Positions 5,900 to 15,234 of a DNA stretch of 64,000 nt are shown in pieces (within the stretch, counting starts at the first letter, position 1; the number at the start of each line of letters is the position of its first letter). Made by a program: the position numbers and the translations under genes. The stretch is from an uncultured Collinsella sp. (GTDB taxonomy: Bacteria; Actinomycetota; Coriobacteriia; Coriobacteriales; Coriobacteriaceae), in NCBI GenBank assembly GCA_902494195.1, contig CABUSH010000001.1, positions 1-64,000 on the forward strand, written 5' to 3'. The notes beneath the pieces are model-generated. The model was given only the letters and a program-made list of their open reading frames with translations, searched no databases and was not told the origin of the DNA.

Positions 5900-8260
5900 C
5901 TACACACGGCGCTTAAGCTGGGCTCCACCCTCGCCGGGCATAAGACGACGAGCGTCGTAGACCGAGTCAACGCTGCTGATAGAGGCCAGCAGCGGATCCA
6001 AGCCACTCGCGTCCGAGATCTCGACCATAAAGCGCAGGGTTGCAATGCCCTCGCGGTTGGTCGACGTGGCGGCAGAAAGGATATTACCGCCCGCATCGCC
6101 AATGGCAATGGTGACATCCTTGAGCAGGCCCATGCGGTCCAGGCACTCGACCACGATCTCGATCTGGAAGAGGGTGTCGGCAGCGCCGTCCCACTCCACA
6201 TCGATCATGCGCTCGGGATGTTCCATAAGACCCTTGACGTTAGGGCAGTTGGCGCGATGCACCGAAACGCCGCGACCGCGCGTGATGAAGCCGACGATGT
6301 CGTCGCCCGTCACGGGGTTGCAGCAATGAGCCAGACGGACCAGCAGGCCGCTGTTGCTCTCGCCCTTGACGATAATGCCGTTACTGGCGCTCTTGCCGCG
6401 CTTTTGCGGCTTGCGGTTGGAGCCGCGAGCGGGCTGCTTCACGACCTCGGCGATAGCCTCGGCCTTGGTGAGCTGTTCCTCGGGCTTGGGGTCCAAGATT
6501 TGCTCGACCTTATTGCCCACAGCGCGCGGGGCAACCTTGCCGGCACCGACGGCGGCAAACAGGTCCTCGAGCTGCTTGAAGTTAAACTGCTCCGCCACGG
6601 CGTTGAGTGCACGCGTCGAACGCGGCGTAGAAATGCCATAGCCACGCTTACGCAGGTCCTTGGCCAGCATATCGCGACCGGCGGCAGCGTCGTCGTCCTT
6701 GGTCGCAGCGGCAAAATAGCGGCGGATCTTTGACTTGGCGGAAGGTGTCTTAACGATCTTGAGCCAATCGCGCGACGGCTTGGAACTCTTGTTAGTCAGG
6801 ATTTCAACGCGGTCGCCCGTCTTGATCTCGTGCGTGAGCGGAGCCACCGCACCGTTGATTTTGGCGCCGACGCAGTGGTTTCCCACCTCGGTGTGAACGG
6901 CATAGGCAAAGTCGAGCGGCGTGGAGCCGGCACGAAGCGCCATGACCTCGCCTTTGGGCGTGAAGACAAAGATCTCCTGATCGAACAGATCGACCTTCAG
7001 CGAGTGCAGGTATTCCTTGGCATCGGTGATCTCGTCGGAAGCTGCCCAATCGAGCGAATGCTTGAGCCAGTTGATCTGGTCGTCCAAACGTTGAGCGTCA
7101 TTGGTCTTGGAAGCAGACGATCCGCCCGACTTCTTATATAGCCAGTGGGCGGCAATGCCGTACTCGGCCTGCTCATGCATCTCGTAGGTTCGAATCTGAA
7201 TCTCGAGCGGACGAGCCGTAGGGCCGATGACCGTCGTGTGGAGCGACTGGTAGTTATTGACCTTAGGCATGGCGATATAGTCTTTAAAGCGACCAGGCAT
7301 AGGGTGCCACAGCGTATGCACCGCACCGAGCGTGGAGTAGCAATCGCGCACCGAATGGGTAATAACGCGCAGCGCCACCAGGTCGTAGATCTCGGAGAAC
7401 TCCTTGCCCTTGCGCTTCATCTTTTGGTAGATGGACCAATAGTGCTTGGAGCGGCCGTTGATCTGGAAGTCCTCCAGACCAATGCGGTTGAGCTCATCGG
7501 TAAGCGTCTTGATGGTCTCGGCAAGGTAGCGTTCGCGGACCTCGCGCGACTCAGCTACCATACGCGCGATGCGCTGGTAGGCATCGGGCTCCAGGTAGAA
7601 GAAGGACAGGTCCTCGAGCTCCCACTTAATAGAGCTCATGCCCAGGCGGTCGGCCAAGGGCGCGTACACGTCCATGGTCTCGCGAGCCTTAAACAGGCGA
7701 CGATCCTCGCGCAGGGCTGCCAGCGTTCGCATGTTGTGCAGACGATCGGCAAGTTTAACGATGATGACGCGGATGTCCTTGGACATGGCGAGGAACATCT
7801 TGCGCAGCGTGAGCGCCTGCTTCTCGTCCATGCTGTCGACTTCGATGTTGGTGAGCTTGGTCACGCCATCGACGAGCTCGGCCACCGTATCGCCAAACAG
7901 GCCGGAAACATCGGTGAGCGAGGTCTCGGTATCCTCGACGGTATCGTGCAGCAGCGCGGCACACACCACATCGCAGTCCATCTTGAGATCGGCCAAAATG
8001 ATGGCAACCTCGACGGGATGGTTAATGTACATCTCGCCCGAGCGGCGCTTTTGGTTGCAGTGCTTCTCGGCGGCAAAGCAGTAGGCCTGCTCAACCTTAG
8101 AAAAGTCGTCCTCATTCATATATTTGAGGCACAGGCGCTCCAGCTTGTCGTAGCTGTCCGCCATAATCTCGGGCGGCAGCTCATCGGCATGCTTATAGTG
8201 CTCCATCTCCGAAAACGGCTGGAGGGTGGAATCATGGGCGGTACGGGCTGCGGCATCCAT
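5900..8260 (-). CDS. rel: Bifunctional (p)ppGpp synthetase/hydrolase Rel
   Basis: Stringent-response enzyme that makes (p)ppGpp from GTP/GDP and ATP and also hydrolyses it. The 786-residue protein has the full long-RSH architecture: HD hydrolase domain (YINHPVEVA, LLHDTVEDTE with intact HDxxED) near residues 75-180, synthetase domain with GRFKDYIAMPK and NYQSLHTTV near 310-350, TGS domain (FVFTPKGEVMALRAGSTPLDFAY), a conserved Cys/His region (LAHCCNPVTGDDIVGF) and a C-terminal ACT domain. The RFKD loop is the form associated with bifunctional enzymes. It starts 15 bases after the recJ-helicase fusion stop and is probably cotranscribed with it. Confidence 0.96.
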   Translation of the reverse strand: MDAAARTAHDSTLQPFSEMEHYKHADELPPEIMADSYDKLERLCLKYMNEDDFSKVEQAYCFAAEKHCNQKRRSGEMYINHPVEVAIILADLKMDCDVVCAALLHDTVEDTETSLTDVSGLFGDTVAELVDGVTKLTNIEVDSMDEKQALTLRKMFLAMSKDIRVIIVKLADRLHNMRTLAALREDRRLFKARETMDVYAPLADRLGMSSIKWELEDLSFFYLEPDAYQRIARMVAESREVRERYLAETIKTLTDELNRIGLEDFQINGRSKHYWSIYQKMKRKGKEFSEIYDLVALRVITHSVRDCYSTLGAVHTLWHPMPGRFKDYIAMPKVNNYQSLHTTVIGPTARPLEIQIRTYEMHEQAEYGIAAHWLYKKSGGSSASKTNDAQRLDDQINWLKHSLDWAASDEITDAKEYLHSLKVDLFDQEIFVFTPKGEVMALRAGSTPLDFAYAVHTEVGNHCVGAKINGAVAPLTHEIKTGDRVEILTNKSSKPSRDWLKIVKTPSAKSKIRRYFAAATKDDDAAAGRDMLAKDLRKRGYGISTPRSTRALNAVAEQFNFKQLEDLFAAVGAGKVAPRAVGNKVEQILDPKPEEQLTKAEAIAEVVKQPARGSNRKPQKRGKSASNGIIVKGESNSGLLVRLAHCCNPVTGDDIVGFITRGRGVSVHRANCPNVKGLMEHPERMIDVEWDGAADTLFQIEIVVECLDRMGLLKDVTIAIGDAGGNILSAATSTNREGIATLRFMVEISDASGLDPLLASISSVDSVYDARRLMPGEGGAQLKRRV

Positions 8261-8275
8261 CGAGGTCCCCTTCCC

Positions 8276-11200
8276 CTAGGCCCGCGGTACGATCGGGCGG
8301 TTAACTTTGGCTAGCATATCAGAAGCGCACGAATCGAGCGCCCAGCTCCGGAAAGCCGAAAACTCCATGCGCGAGCGCAAGCCCTCCAAATAGCGAATTG
8401 ACCTGCTCAATTGCACGCGGCCGGGGTTTTCGGCCATCGCGATGCGACGAGTGTCGTCAAACCCCGAAACTCGACAGAAACCAAGCTCTTCGAAGATTCC
8501 CAGGCCGCTTTCCACCGAACGCTCGTCGACCGGCGTGCGAGCATCGATGGCAAGGCACATCTGCGCGATGTCGATATCGCTCGCACTAAAGGAATCGTCC
8601 CCGGTTTTGCCGCGGTTGGAGCGCCACATGGTCTGCAGCGCGCGATAGAGCGTGACGAGCTCGTCGCGCTCGGGCGCATAGCAGTCGAGCAGGCGCTCGT
8701 TAATGCGGGCGTCGCGCGACGAATAGAGCAGATGGATCACGGCGGGCTGGCCATCGCGGCCGGCACGTCCGCTCATCTGGTTGAACTCGATGGCGCCAAA
8801 CGGCATGTGGTAGAGCACGACATGGCGGATATCGGGCAGGTTGACACCCTCGCCAAAGGCGGAGGTCGAAACGATGCAGCTGAGGCTTCCGTCTCGGAAT
8901 GCTTCCTCCACGCGGCGGCGATCGGAACGCGCAAGCCCCGCGTTATAGAACGCGATATGGGTTGCGCAATCGGGCACACGCTTGCGCAACGTCTTGGCGA
9001 GCGCCACGGACTGGTCGCGCGAATTGACGTAAATGACGGTCTTCTCCCCCGTCGCCACGATCGACACTAAACGGTTCTCGCGGCTCGCAAGGTCGCGGTC
9101 GTCCTCGAGCTGCAGGTTCTCGCGCACCGTCTCGTCGACCACCGTGCGAGTGATCGGCAACATGCGGGCAAGCTCGGCCACGACCGGAGCCGTCGCGGTG
9201 GCCGTCGCAGCCATAACGACCGGGTCGCCCAGGGCTTTGAGGATATCGGGCATGTCGAGATAGGCGCTACGGTCGCCGCCCTTGGCAAGGCCGGCGTGGT
9301 GCGCCTCATCGATAACGACAAAGCCGATGCGGCCCGAACGCGCAAAGCGGTCACGGTGGATAGACAGGAACTCGGGCGTCGTGAGCACGATACCGGTGCG
9401 ACCCGAAGCCAAGCCGGCAAACACGTCATCGCGCGCCGCCTCCACGGTCTCGCCGGTCAACACGCCGACGCCAATGCCGAGCGCGGCCATCGTCGACGAG
9501 AGGTGATAGGCCTGGTCGGCAACGAGCGCACGCAGCGGATAGACAAAGATGCTCGCACGCCCGCGAAGAACCGCCTCGCGCGCGGCATGCACATGGAAGA
9601 TGAGCGACTTGCCGCGCCCCGTTCCCATAACGGCCAGAACACTTTGGTGATCGGCCAGGGCATCGAGCGCCTCGACCTGCGCGCGGTGCGGCTGGTTCGA
9701 GCCGATAAAGCTATGGATAAGCGAGCGCGTGAGCTCAGCATAAGAAAGCTGGGCGAGCGTCTCGCGTTTACGCGACTCCAGGCGCAGGCCAGAATCCGCC
9801 GGTTGCACGCCGCGGCGAAGTTCACATGCCGGATCGTCGATATTGGACGCCGTGGTATCGCGCACCAAGACATCTTTGATCATGAGCTTGGGCTTCACAC
9901 GTCCCTGCCAATGCTCGGCCACGGCCTCGAACACCAAGTCGACGGCGCTGTCGCAATTGATGAGCCTATCGATTTGCGGCACGCGGAACATAATGGCCGG
10001 CACGCTCGCGGCACCATCGGTCGCCACAAAGCGCATGTGCTCGCCGGTTTTGCCCACCACGGCGCGATCGCACATCGTCACGCCCTCGGCGGCCAGCAGC
10101 GGCACCTTGTTGCCTTGGCCAAACGGCTCAAGACGGGAAATCTGCTCTATAGTCTCGATATTCAGCTCGGAAAGGTCGACCGTGGCGGCAACCTCGTCGA
10201 TGTCTTCAAAGTCCTCGGCGGGAATCTCCGATAGCACGGCGGAAAGGCGACGACGGAATTCATCGAGCTTGGATGCCTCGATGGTCACACCCACCGCACC
10301 GGCATGTCCGCCGCGACGAATCAGCAGGTCGGAACAGCGCTCGACGGCGTCAAACAGGTTAACTTTGCCCACCGAGCGACCAGAGCCGCGCGCGATACCG
10401 TCCTCGATCGAGAACAGCAGCGCCGGCACGTGATAGCGGTTGGTCAGACGGCTTGCCACGATGCCCTTGACACCCTCGTGCCAGCCTTCGCCGCCCACGA
10501 CGATCGCGCGTCCGCCGTCATAGGTCTCCTCGACCTTTGCCATGGCATCGCGCGTGAGCTCCGCCTCGATCTCACGGCGCTGGCGGTTGATTTCCTCGAG
10601 CTCAGCCGCCAGCGCGCTTGCTTCGATGGGATTGCGGGCAAGCAGCAGGTCGAGCGCCAGCTTGGGATCGGCCATGCGGCCGGCAGCGTTTAAGCGGGGA
10701 ATGAGCGAGAATGACAGGCCATCCGCCGTAATGCTCGAAAGGTCCGCCTTGGCAAGCGCGGCAAGCGCGATATAGCCGGGGCGAGCGGTTACGCGCATCT
10801 GCTGGATGCCCTCGGCAACCAGCGCGCGGTTCTCGGGCGTGAGCGGCATCATATCGGACACGGTGCCCAGCGCCGCGACCTCGATTAGCGAACGCCAATA
10901 CGACGGCTTGCCCAGGCGCTCACCTAGGACTTGCACCAGCTTGAGCGCCACACCAGCACCGGCAAGCTCGCGCGAGGGGCCCTCGTCCTCGAGCTTGGGG
11001 TCGGTCAGGGGCATACCCTGCGGCACCTGGTCGGAGGGCTCGTGATGGTCCGTGACCACCAAATCGATCCCCAGGCTCTCCAGATAGGAAACCTCTTCCT
11101 TGGCGGCAATGCCGTTATCGACGGTCACGATCAGCTGGGGGCGAGCGAGCTCGTTAACGCGGTCGAGTGCCGCGCGCGAAAGACCGTAGCCCTCATCAAA

Positions 11201-11563
11201 GCGATGCGGAATAAACGGCGTGACATCGGCGCCAAACGTGCGCAGTGCCTCGGTCAACAGGCAGGTCGACGTAATGCCGTCAACGTCAAAATCGCCAAAG
11301 ACTGCAATGTGCTCGTGGTTGCGAATAGCACGCTCGACGCGGTCGGCAACGACCGACATGCCCGGGATAATGAGTGGGTCGGCCCAGTCGCGATCGAGCG
11401 AAGGCGTCAAAAACAATTGGCCCTCTTTGATGGAGCCGATGCCGTGCGCGACCATAATGCGCGCCACCAGTCCGGGAATGCCCAGACCAGCCGAAAGCTC
11501 CTTTTCGAGCCCGGGGTTTTGCTGAGCGACCGCCCAGCGATGCGTCGTCTTAAGCGATGACAT
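8276..11563 (-). CDS. recJ: RecJ exonuclease fused to a RecQ-like helicase
   Basis: A 1095-residue fusion. The N-terminal ~570 residues are RecJ, the 5'-3' single-strand exonuclease: DHH-family motifs AVFGDFDVDGITS, VTVDNGIA and VVTDHHEP (about residue 170), then DHHA1 (GGEGWHEGVKGIVASR, about 360) and an OB-like region. The C-terminal ~480 residues are an SF2 helicase with MGTGRGKS (about 645), VIDEAHH (about 749), a motif III-like MAATATAT and QMSGRAGRDG. The helicase is RecQ-like, but I see no zinc-binding cysteines or HRDC domain. RecJ and RecQ cooperate in end resection, so the fusion is functionally sensible. The ATG at 11563 has GGGGGTG upstream; an earlier ATG at 11608 is less likely. 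It is followed closely by rel. Confidence 0.92.
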   Translation of the reverse strand: MSSLKTTHRWAVAQQNPGLEKELSAGLGIPGLVARIMVAHGIGSIKEGQLFLTPSLDRDWADPLIIPGMSVVADRVERAIRNHEHIAVFGDFDVDGITSTCLLTEALRTFGADVTPFIPHRFDEGYGLSRAALDRVNELARPQLIVTVDNGIAAKEEVSYLESLGIDLVVTDHHEPSDQVPQGMPLTDPKLEDEGPSRELAGAGVALKLVQVLGERLGKPSYWRSLIEVAALGTVSDMMPLTPENRALVAEGIQQMRVTARPGYIALAALAKADLSSITADGLSFSLIPRLNAAGRMADPKLALDLLLARNPIEASALAAELEEINRQRREIEAELTRDAMAKVEETYDGGRAIVVGGEGWHEGVKGIVASRLTNRYHVPALLFSIEDGIARGSGRSVGKVNLFDAVERCSDLLIRRGGHAGAVGVTIEASKLDEFRRRLSAVLSEIPAEDFEDIDEVAATVDLSELNIETIEQISRLEPFGQGNKVPLLAAEGVTMCDRAVVGKTGEHMRFVATDGAASVPAIMFRVPQIDRLINCDSAVDLVFEAVAEHWQGRVKPKLMIKDVLVRDTTASNIDDPACELRRGVQPADSGLRLESRKRETLAQLSYAELTRSLIHSFIGSNQPHRAQVEALDALADHQSVLAVMGTGRGKSLIFHVHAAREAVLRGRASIFVYPLRALVADQAYHLSSTMAALGIGVGVLTGETVEAARDDVFAGLASGRTGIVLTTPEFLSIHRDRFARSGRIGFVVIDEAHHAGLAKGGDRSAYLDMPDILKALGDPVVMAATATATAPVVAELARMLPITRTVVDETVRENLQLEDDRDLASRENRLVSIVATGEKTVIYVNSRDQSVALAKTLRKRVPDCATHIAFYNAGLARSDRRRVEEAFRDGSLSCIVSTSAFGEGVNLPDIRHVVLYHMPFGAIEFNQMSGRAGRDGQPAVIHLLYSSRDARINERLLDCYAPERDELVTLYRALQTMWRSNRGKTGDDSFSASDIDIAQMCLAIDARTPVDERSVESGLGIFEELGFCRVSGFDDTRRIAMAENPGRVQLSRSIRYLEGLRSRMEFSAFRSWALDSCASDMLAKVNRPIVPRA

Positions 11564-11837
11564 AGGCGCCCACCCCCGATAGGGGCAGGTCGCCGCGATA
11601 CCTCTCACGGTTCATAGCGATGAGTCCTCTGTGTATGCCCGCTTCGGCAGGCAGATCTGTTGAACGGATTTATTATACCGTGCGGCACGGACGCAGAACC
11701 TCGCAGCGCGCCGCGGTTTCGGTAAACGATGACGGTAATACCCTCGAAATAATCGAGCGTTTCAGCCGCACAGACACATACGAGCGTCTAGCATATCCAT
11801 ACAAACGAGTTCGCGGATAAAGGGAGTCACGGGGCAT

Positions 11838-12836
11838 ATGAAGCAATGGGCTGGACTGGGAAAGTTCCTCGCGGGGCATATGCAGGTCATCGTTCCGATT
11901 TGCGTGGCGCTCGGCGTGCTCTTTCCCCATCAGATCGGCGTACTCAAACCCATCGTTCCCGCCCTCTTCGCCTTTATGACGTTCCAAGGTGCGCTCAGCA
12001 ACACCTTCCACCAGGTAGCTGAGGTGTTCCGCCGTCCGCTGCACCTGATTTTGGCGCTGCTCGTCTCGGCGGTGCTCATTCCCATAGCAGCCTATGCCAT
12101 GGGATCGCTGTTCTTTGGCTCCAATCCCAACCTTGTCTGCGGCATCGTGCTCGAGTACAGCGTACCCGTGGCGGTCACTGCCTTTATGTGGATTAGCATG
12201 TTCGGCGGCAACGGCCCGCTCGCGCTCACCATTATCCTGACGTCCTCGGTTATCTCGCCTGTGACGATTCCGCTCACGCTGAAGCTCTTGCTGGGTGCCA
12301 CCGTCTCGATCGATGTGCCGAGCATGATGCAGGACATGGCCTTTATGATCGCCATCCCCGCCGTGCTCGGCATCATGATCAACGAGCTCACGCGTGGATG
12401 GGGACACGAGAAGCTCTCCCCCGCGCTCTCGCCCGCCTGCAAGTTCATGATGATGGGCGTTATCGCCTCCAACTCCACCGCCATGAGCGAATACGTGCTG
12501 CACATGAACGCGGTGCGCCTGGAAGTCGCTCTCTTTATTTTGACCTTCGCCATCAGCGGCTTTGTCGTCGGTTTTCTGGTCGCCCGTGCGCTGCATCTGC
12601 CATATAGCGAGACGACTACCATGTGCTTTACCTGCGGCATGCGTAACATCTCTTCGGGCGCCGTCATCGCCACGCAATACTTTCCGGGCGAAGTCGTGTT
12701 TCCCGTCATGTGCGGAACGTTGTTTCAGCAGGTGCTCGCCTCGCTTATCGGGCACCTCTTTGAGCGTCTGACCGGCGAGGAGCGCGCCGCTCAGCGCAAG
12801 CGTGTCGAGGCCGGCCGCGATGCAATGGCGCGCTAA
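11838..12836 (+). CDS. Bile acid:sodium symporter (BASS) family transporter
   Basis: A 332-residue integral membrane protein with about nine or ten hydrophobic segments, matching the SBF/BASS fold. The family signature region CFTCGMRNISSGAVIA appears near residue 265. Characterised members move bile acids, pantothenate, pyruvate or other organic anions with sodium; the substrate here cannot be read from sequence. A gut organism makes bile acids conceivable, but that is speculation. The ATG follows a purine-rich GGGAGTCACGGGGC stretch. It is monocistronic, divergent from recJ and convergent with the DUF4931 gene. Confidence 0.82.
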   Translation: MKQWAGLGKFLAGHMQVIVPICVALGVLFPHQIGVLKPIVPALFAFMTFQGALSNTFHQVAEVFRRPLHLILALLVSAVLIPIAAYAMGSLFFGSNPNLVCGIVLEYSVPVAVTAFMWISMFGGNGPLALTIILTSSVISPVTIPLTLKLLLGATVSIDVPSMMQDMAFMIAIPAVLGIMINELTRGWGHEKLSPALSPACKFMMMGVIASNSTAMSEYVLHMNAVRLEVALFILTFAISGFVVGFLVARALHLPYSETTTMCFTCGMRNISSGAVIATQYFPGEVVFPVMCGTLFQQVLASLIGHLFERLTGEERAAQRKRVEAGRDAMAR

Positions 12837-12863
12837 ACCGTCCGCAGTGTGCGGGCGCTCACT

Positions 12864-13664
12864 TTACGATGCGAGCGCCTCCAGATGTGCGCGGAGTCGC
12901 TCCGCATCGACATCGAGCGTGGTCTCAGCATTGACCTGGGCCAAACGATAGCCGACAAAGTAGGGCGAAACCACCCAACGCGGCAGCGCCTTGGCAATGG
13001 TCCGACCGCCCAGGTGATAGAAGAACAGGTTGTACGACTCTGCGCGACCACCGTGGTGCTCGTTCAGGATATAGCGCAGAGCTACCTGGATCGCATCGGC
13101 GAAGAGATCCGCCTCGGCTTGGTCTCTCGTGTCATCGCTGGCGGCGATTCCCTGCGGGGCTGAAACATTGACCTCAAAGAACCCCATAATCGGTTCGGTT
13201 GAGATGTTGACCGAGATTCTCCCCTGTTGCCAGACATTGATGCCTTCGAAATTGGCAGAAGTCAGCGAAGTGTAGCCGTCTTCCTGCTCCAAACCCACAA
13301 TCTGCATGTGCGGATGAACGAGACTACCGCCCGAGAGCGGACCCTTGTTCTTGTACATGAGCACACTGCGATACTGCTGTGAATCGATCATCTGCTGCCA
13401 GCAACCCAGGGCAAACCGCATCACATGGTGGAGTTCATCCGGCTCATAGGTCACCAGGTCGGCATCGTGATCGGCCGACTCGATCAGCACGGTTTGACGG
13501 GTGGCGCGCAGGGTCTTGAACTTATTCTCGAGCCAAATGCAATCGCCATCACGGCGAATGATGTCGGTGAGCCCCTCCGTGTTGCAAAAGGGGCACGCGG
13601 TACCGGGGCGACGGTTGTCGTCGGGCTTGCCGCTCGCCTGCTGAACATCGAATACAAGCGCCAC
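12864..13664 (-). CDS. GalT/HIT-like DUF4931 protein
   Basis: A 266-residue soluble protein. It has an N-terminal CPFC pair typical of the zinc site of galactose-1-phosphate uridylyltransferase-like proteins and a central HPHMQIVGL that matches the HPHxQ active-site motif of GalT. It therefore probably has a GalT-related fold and perhaps nucleotidylyltransferase or hydrolase activity, but the substrate is unknown (DUF4931). The start is GTG at 13664, seven bases after GGAGGT and three bases after the cutC stop, so the two genes are almost certainly cotranscribed and perhaps translationally coupled. Confidence 0.75.
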   Translation of the reverse strand: MALVFDVQQASGKPDDNRRPGTACPFCNTEGLTDIIRRDGDCIWLENKFKTLRATRQTVLIESADHDADLVTYEPDELHHVMRFALGCWQQMIDSQQYRSVLMYKNKGPLSGGSLVHPHMQIVGLEQEDGYTSLTSANFEGINVWQQGRISVNISTEPIMGFFEVNVSAPQGIAASDDTRDQAEADLFADAIQVALRYILNEHHGGRAESYNLFFYHLGGRTIAKALPRWVVSPYFVGYRLAQVNAETTLDVDAERLRAHLEALAS

Positions 13665-13667
13665 GGG

Positions 13668-14345
13668 CTACACCTCCAGCGGTACGATCCTTGTGCCATG
13701 GAGCTCGGAGACGCCCAGTGCCGCCGCCACGGTATCGCGGTTGGCCGTGGAAATGCCGCCGCCGGGAAGGATGGTCAAGCGGTCGCCCGCACACTCGATA
13801 AGACGCGACAGATGCTCCAGGTTGTCCTCGATCGGCGTGCCGGCGGCACCGCCGTGCGTCAGGATGCGTGTGATGCCGCAGTCGGCGAGTGTGTCAATCG
13901 CGTCGAGCTGAGCCTCGGGCGAGAGCTGGTCAAACGCCATGTGGAAGGTGATGTCGATGGGCTCACGCTTGCATTCCTCGGTCGCGCAGCCCGCGGCCAT
14001 CACGAGGGCGCCCAACGTAAGCTCGTCGAGCGCCCATCCGCCAGCGCAGGGCTTGCAGCAGCCAAAGACCAAGCCGTCAACGCCGGCGCTTACGGCAAGG
14101 CCCAGGTCCATCTCCATCATGCGCAGCTCGTCTTGGTTGTAATGAAAGTCACCGCCACGCGGGCGAATCATGCACATCACTCGCGCGTCATGCTCGTGAG
14201 CATAGCTGACTGTAGCGCTGATAACGCCGGCAGAAGGCGTGGTGCCACCAACGGCAAGGTTGTCGCACAGCTCGATACGCCTTGCACCGGCATCGATAGC
14301 CGCCGGCACCCGCTCAAAGTTCTCGGCACAAAACTCGTACAGCAT
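13668..14345 (-). CDS. cutC: CutC family protein
   Basis: A 225-residue TIM-barrel protein with the CutC hallmarks: an N-terminal FCAENFERVPAAIDAGA, RIELCDNLAVGGTTPS, MIRPRGGDFHY and GVDGLVFG, then LTHGGAAGT and LPGGGIS. CutC was named for copper homeostasis in E. coli, but that role has been disputed and the true activity is unsettled. The ATG at 14345 is preceded by GGGGGTC; an in-frame ATG further upstream lacks support. It heads a two-gene unit with the GalT-like DUF4931 gene. Confidence 0.9.
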   Translation of the reverse strand: MLYEFCAENFERVPAAIDAGARRIELCDNLAVGGTTPSAGVISATVSYAHEHDARVMCMIRPRGGDFHYNQDELRMMEMDLGLAVSAGVDGLVFGCCKPCAGGWALDELTLGALVMAAGCATEECKREPIDITFHMAFDQLSPEAQLDAIDTLADCGITRILTHGGAAGTPIEDNLEHLSRLIECAGDRLTILPGGGISTANRDTVAAALGVSELHGTRIVPLEV

Positions 14346-14403
14346 AGATAGACCCCCAAAGACAGCAGATGTTTTCCGACGGGCATTGTCACACATCCCC
14401 ATG

Positions 14404-14472
14404 AAGTTGCGGTGGAATAGGGACTCTTTTGGCCTCTGGAGCCCGTATTCAGTCCCTATTTCACCGCAACTT
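14404..14472. repeat. Palindromic element with 22-base arms
   Basis: Two 22-base arms (14404-14425 and 14451-14472) are complementary at 21 positions; each contains GTTGCGGTG(G/A)AATAGGGAC on one strand. The 25-base loop is GC-rich. There is no T tract of its own, and it lies immediately beside the livF terminator in the space upstream of cutC. It looks like a dispersed palindromic repeat unit. Confidence 0.7.
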
Positions 14473-14510
14473 AAAAAGGGGCGCTGACTGAGATAGTCAG
14501 CGCCCCTTTT
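14473..14510 (-). terminator. Terminator of the liv operon
   Basis: A perfect 16-pair hairpin (AAAAGGGGCGCTGACT with its complement, five-base loop) with T tracts on both strands lies about ten bases after the livF stop. It could act in both directions. Confidence 0.92.
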
Positions 14511-14520
14511 GTTAGGTGGG

Positions 14521-15234
14521 TTAGCCTCCGAGGTAGGCTTTGCGGACGTTGTCGTCGTGCAGGAGCTCTTGGCCGGTGCCGGTCATGGTGATCTTGCCGG
14601 TCTCGAGCACGTAACCGCGTGTGGCGATGGAAAGCGCCATCTGCGCGTTTTGCTCGACCAGAAGCACCGTGGTGCCAGCCTTGTGCAGGTCCTCGACAAT
14701 CTGGAAGATCTGTTCGATCAGAATCGGTGCCAGACCCATGGAAGGTTCGTCGAGCATAAGCAGTTTGGGGTTACTCATAAGGGCGCGCCCCATAACGAGC
14801 ATCTGCTGCTCGCCGCCTGAAAGGGTGCCGGCGACCTGGCGACGACGTTCCTTCAGGCGCGGGAACTGCTCGTAGACGCGCTCCAGGCCCGGAGCCACCG
14901 TGGACTTGGGCTGCGTATAGGCACCCATCTCCAGGTTCTCCTCAACCGTCATCTGCAAAAAGGCGCGACGACCCTCGGGAACCTGAGCCAGGCCCTTACC
15001 AACCAGCTTATCAGCGGGCGTATGGGTAATGTCCTCGCCCATAAACTTGATGGAGCCGGTCTTGGAGCGCAGCAGGCCCGAGACGGTCTTGAGCGTTGTG
15101 GACTTGCCGGCACCGTTGGCACCAATCAAGGCCACGATCTCGCCCTCGTTAACGTTAAAGGAGATGTCCTTGATGGCGTGGATGGCGCCGTACCAGACGT
15201 TGATGTTGTAGACGGAAAGCATCGGCTCTGCCAT
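14521..15234 (-). CDS. livF: Branched-chain amino-acid ABC transporter ATPase LivF
   Basis: A 237-residue cytoplasmic ATPase of the LIV-I-type importer, paired with LivG. It shows Walker A GANGAGKST, Q-loop region, signature LSGGEQQM, Walker B LLMLDEPSMGL and switch His (LLVEQN region). Sequence features such as VPEGRRAFLQMTVEENLEMGAY are typical of LivF. The ATG follows the livG TAA with no gap, so the genes are coupled. It is the last gene of livJHMGF and is followed by a strong terminator. Confidence 0.95.
   Translation of the reverse strand: MAEPMLSVYNINVWYGAIHAIKDISFNVNEGEIVALIGANGAGKSTTLKTVSGLLRSKTGSIKFMGEDITHTPADKLVGKGLAQVPEGRRAFLQMTVEENLEMGAYTQPKSTVAPGLERVYEQFPRLKERRRQVAGTLSGGEQQMLVMGRALMSNPKLLMLDEPSMGLAPILIEQIFQIVEDLHKAGTTVLLVEQNAQMALSIATRGYVLETGKITMTGTGQELLHDDNVRKAYLGG

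Noticed and set aside
11673..12755. 360-codon minus-strand frame opposite the BASS transporter
   Set aside because: The translation is a His/Gly/Arg/Asp-rich shadow of a membrane protein gene whose own frame has family motifs.
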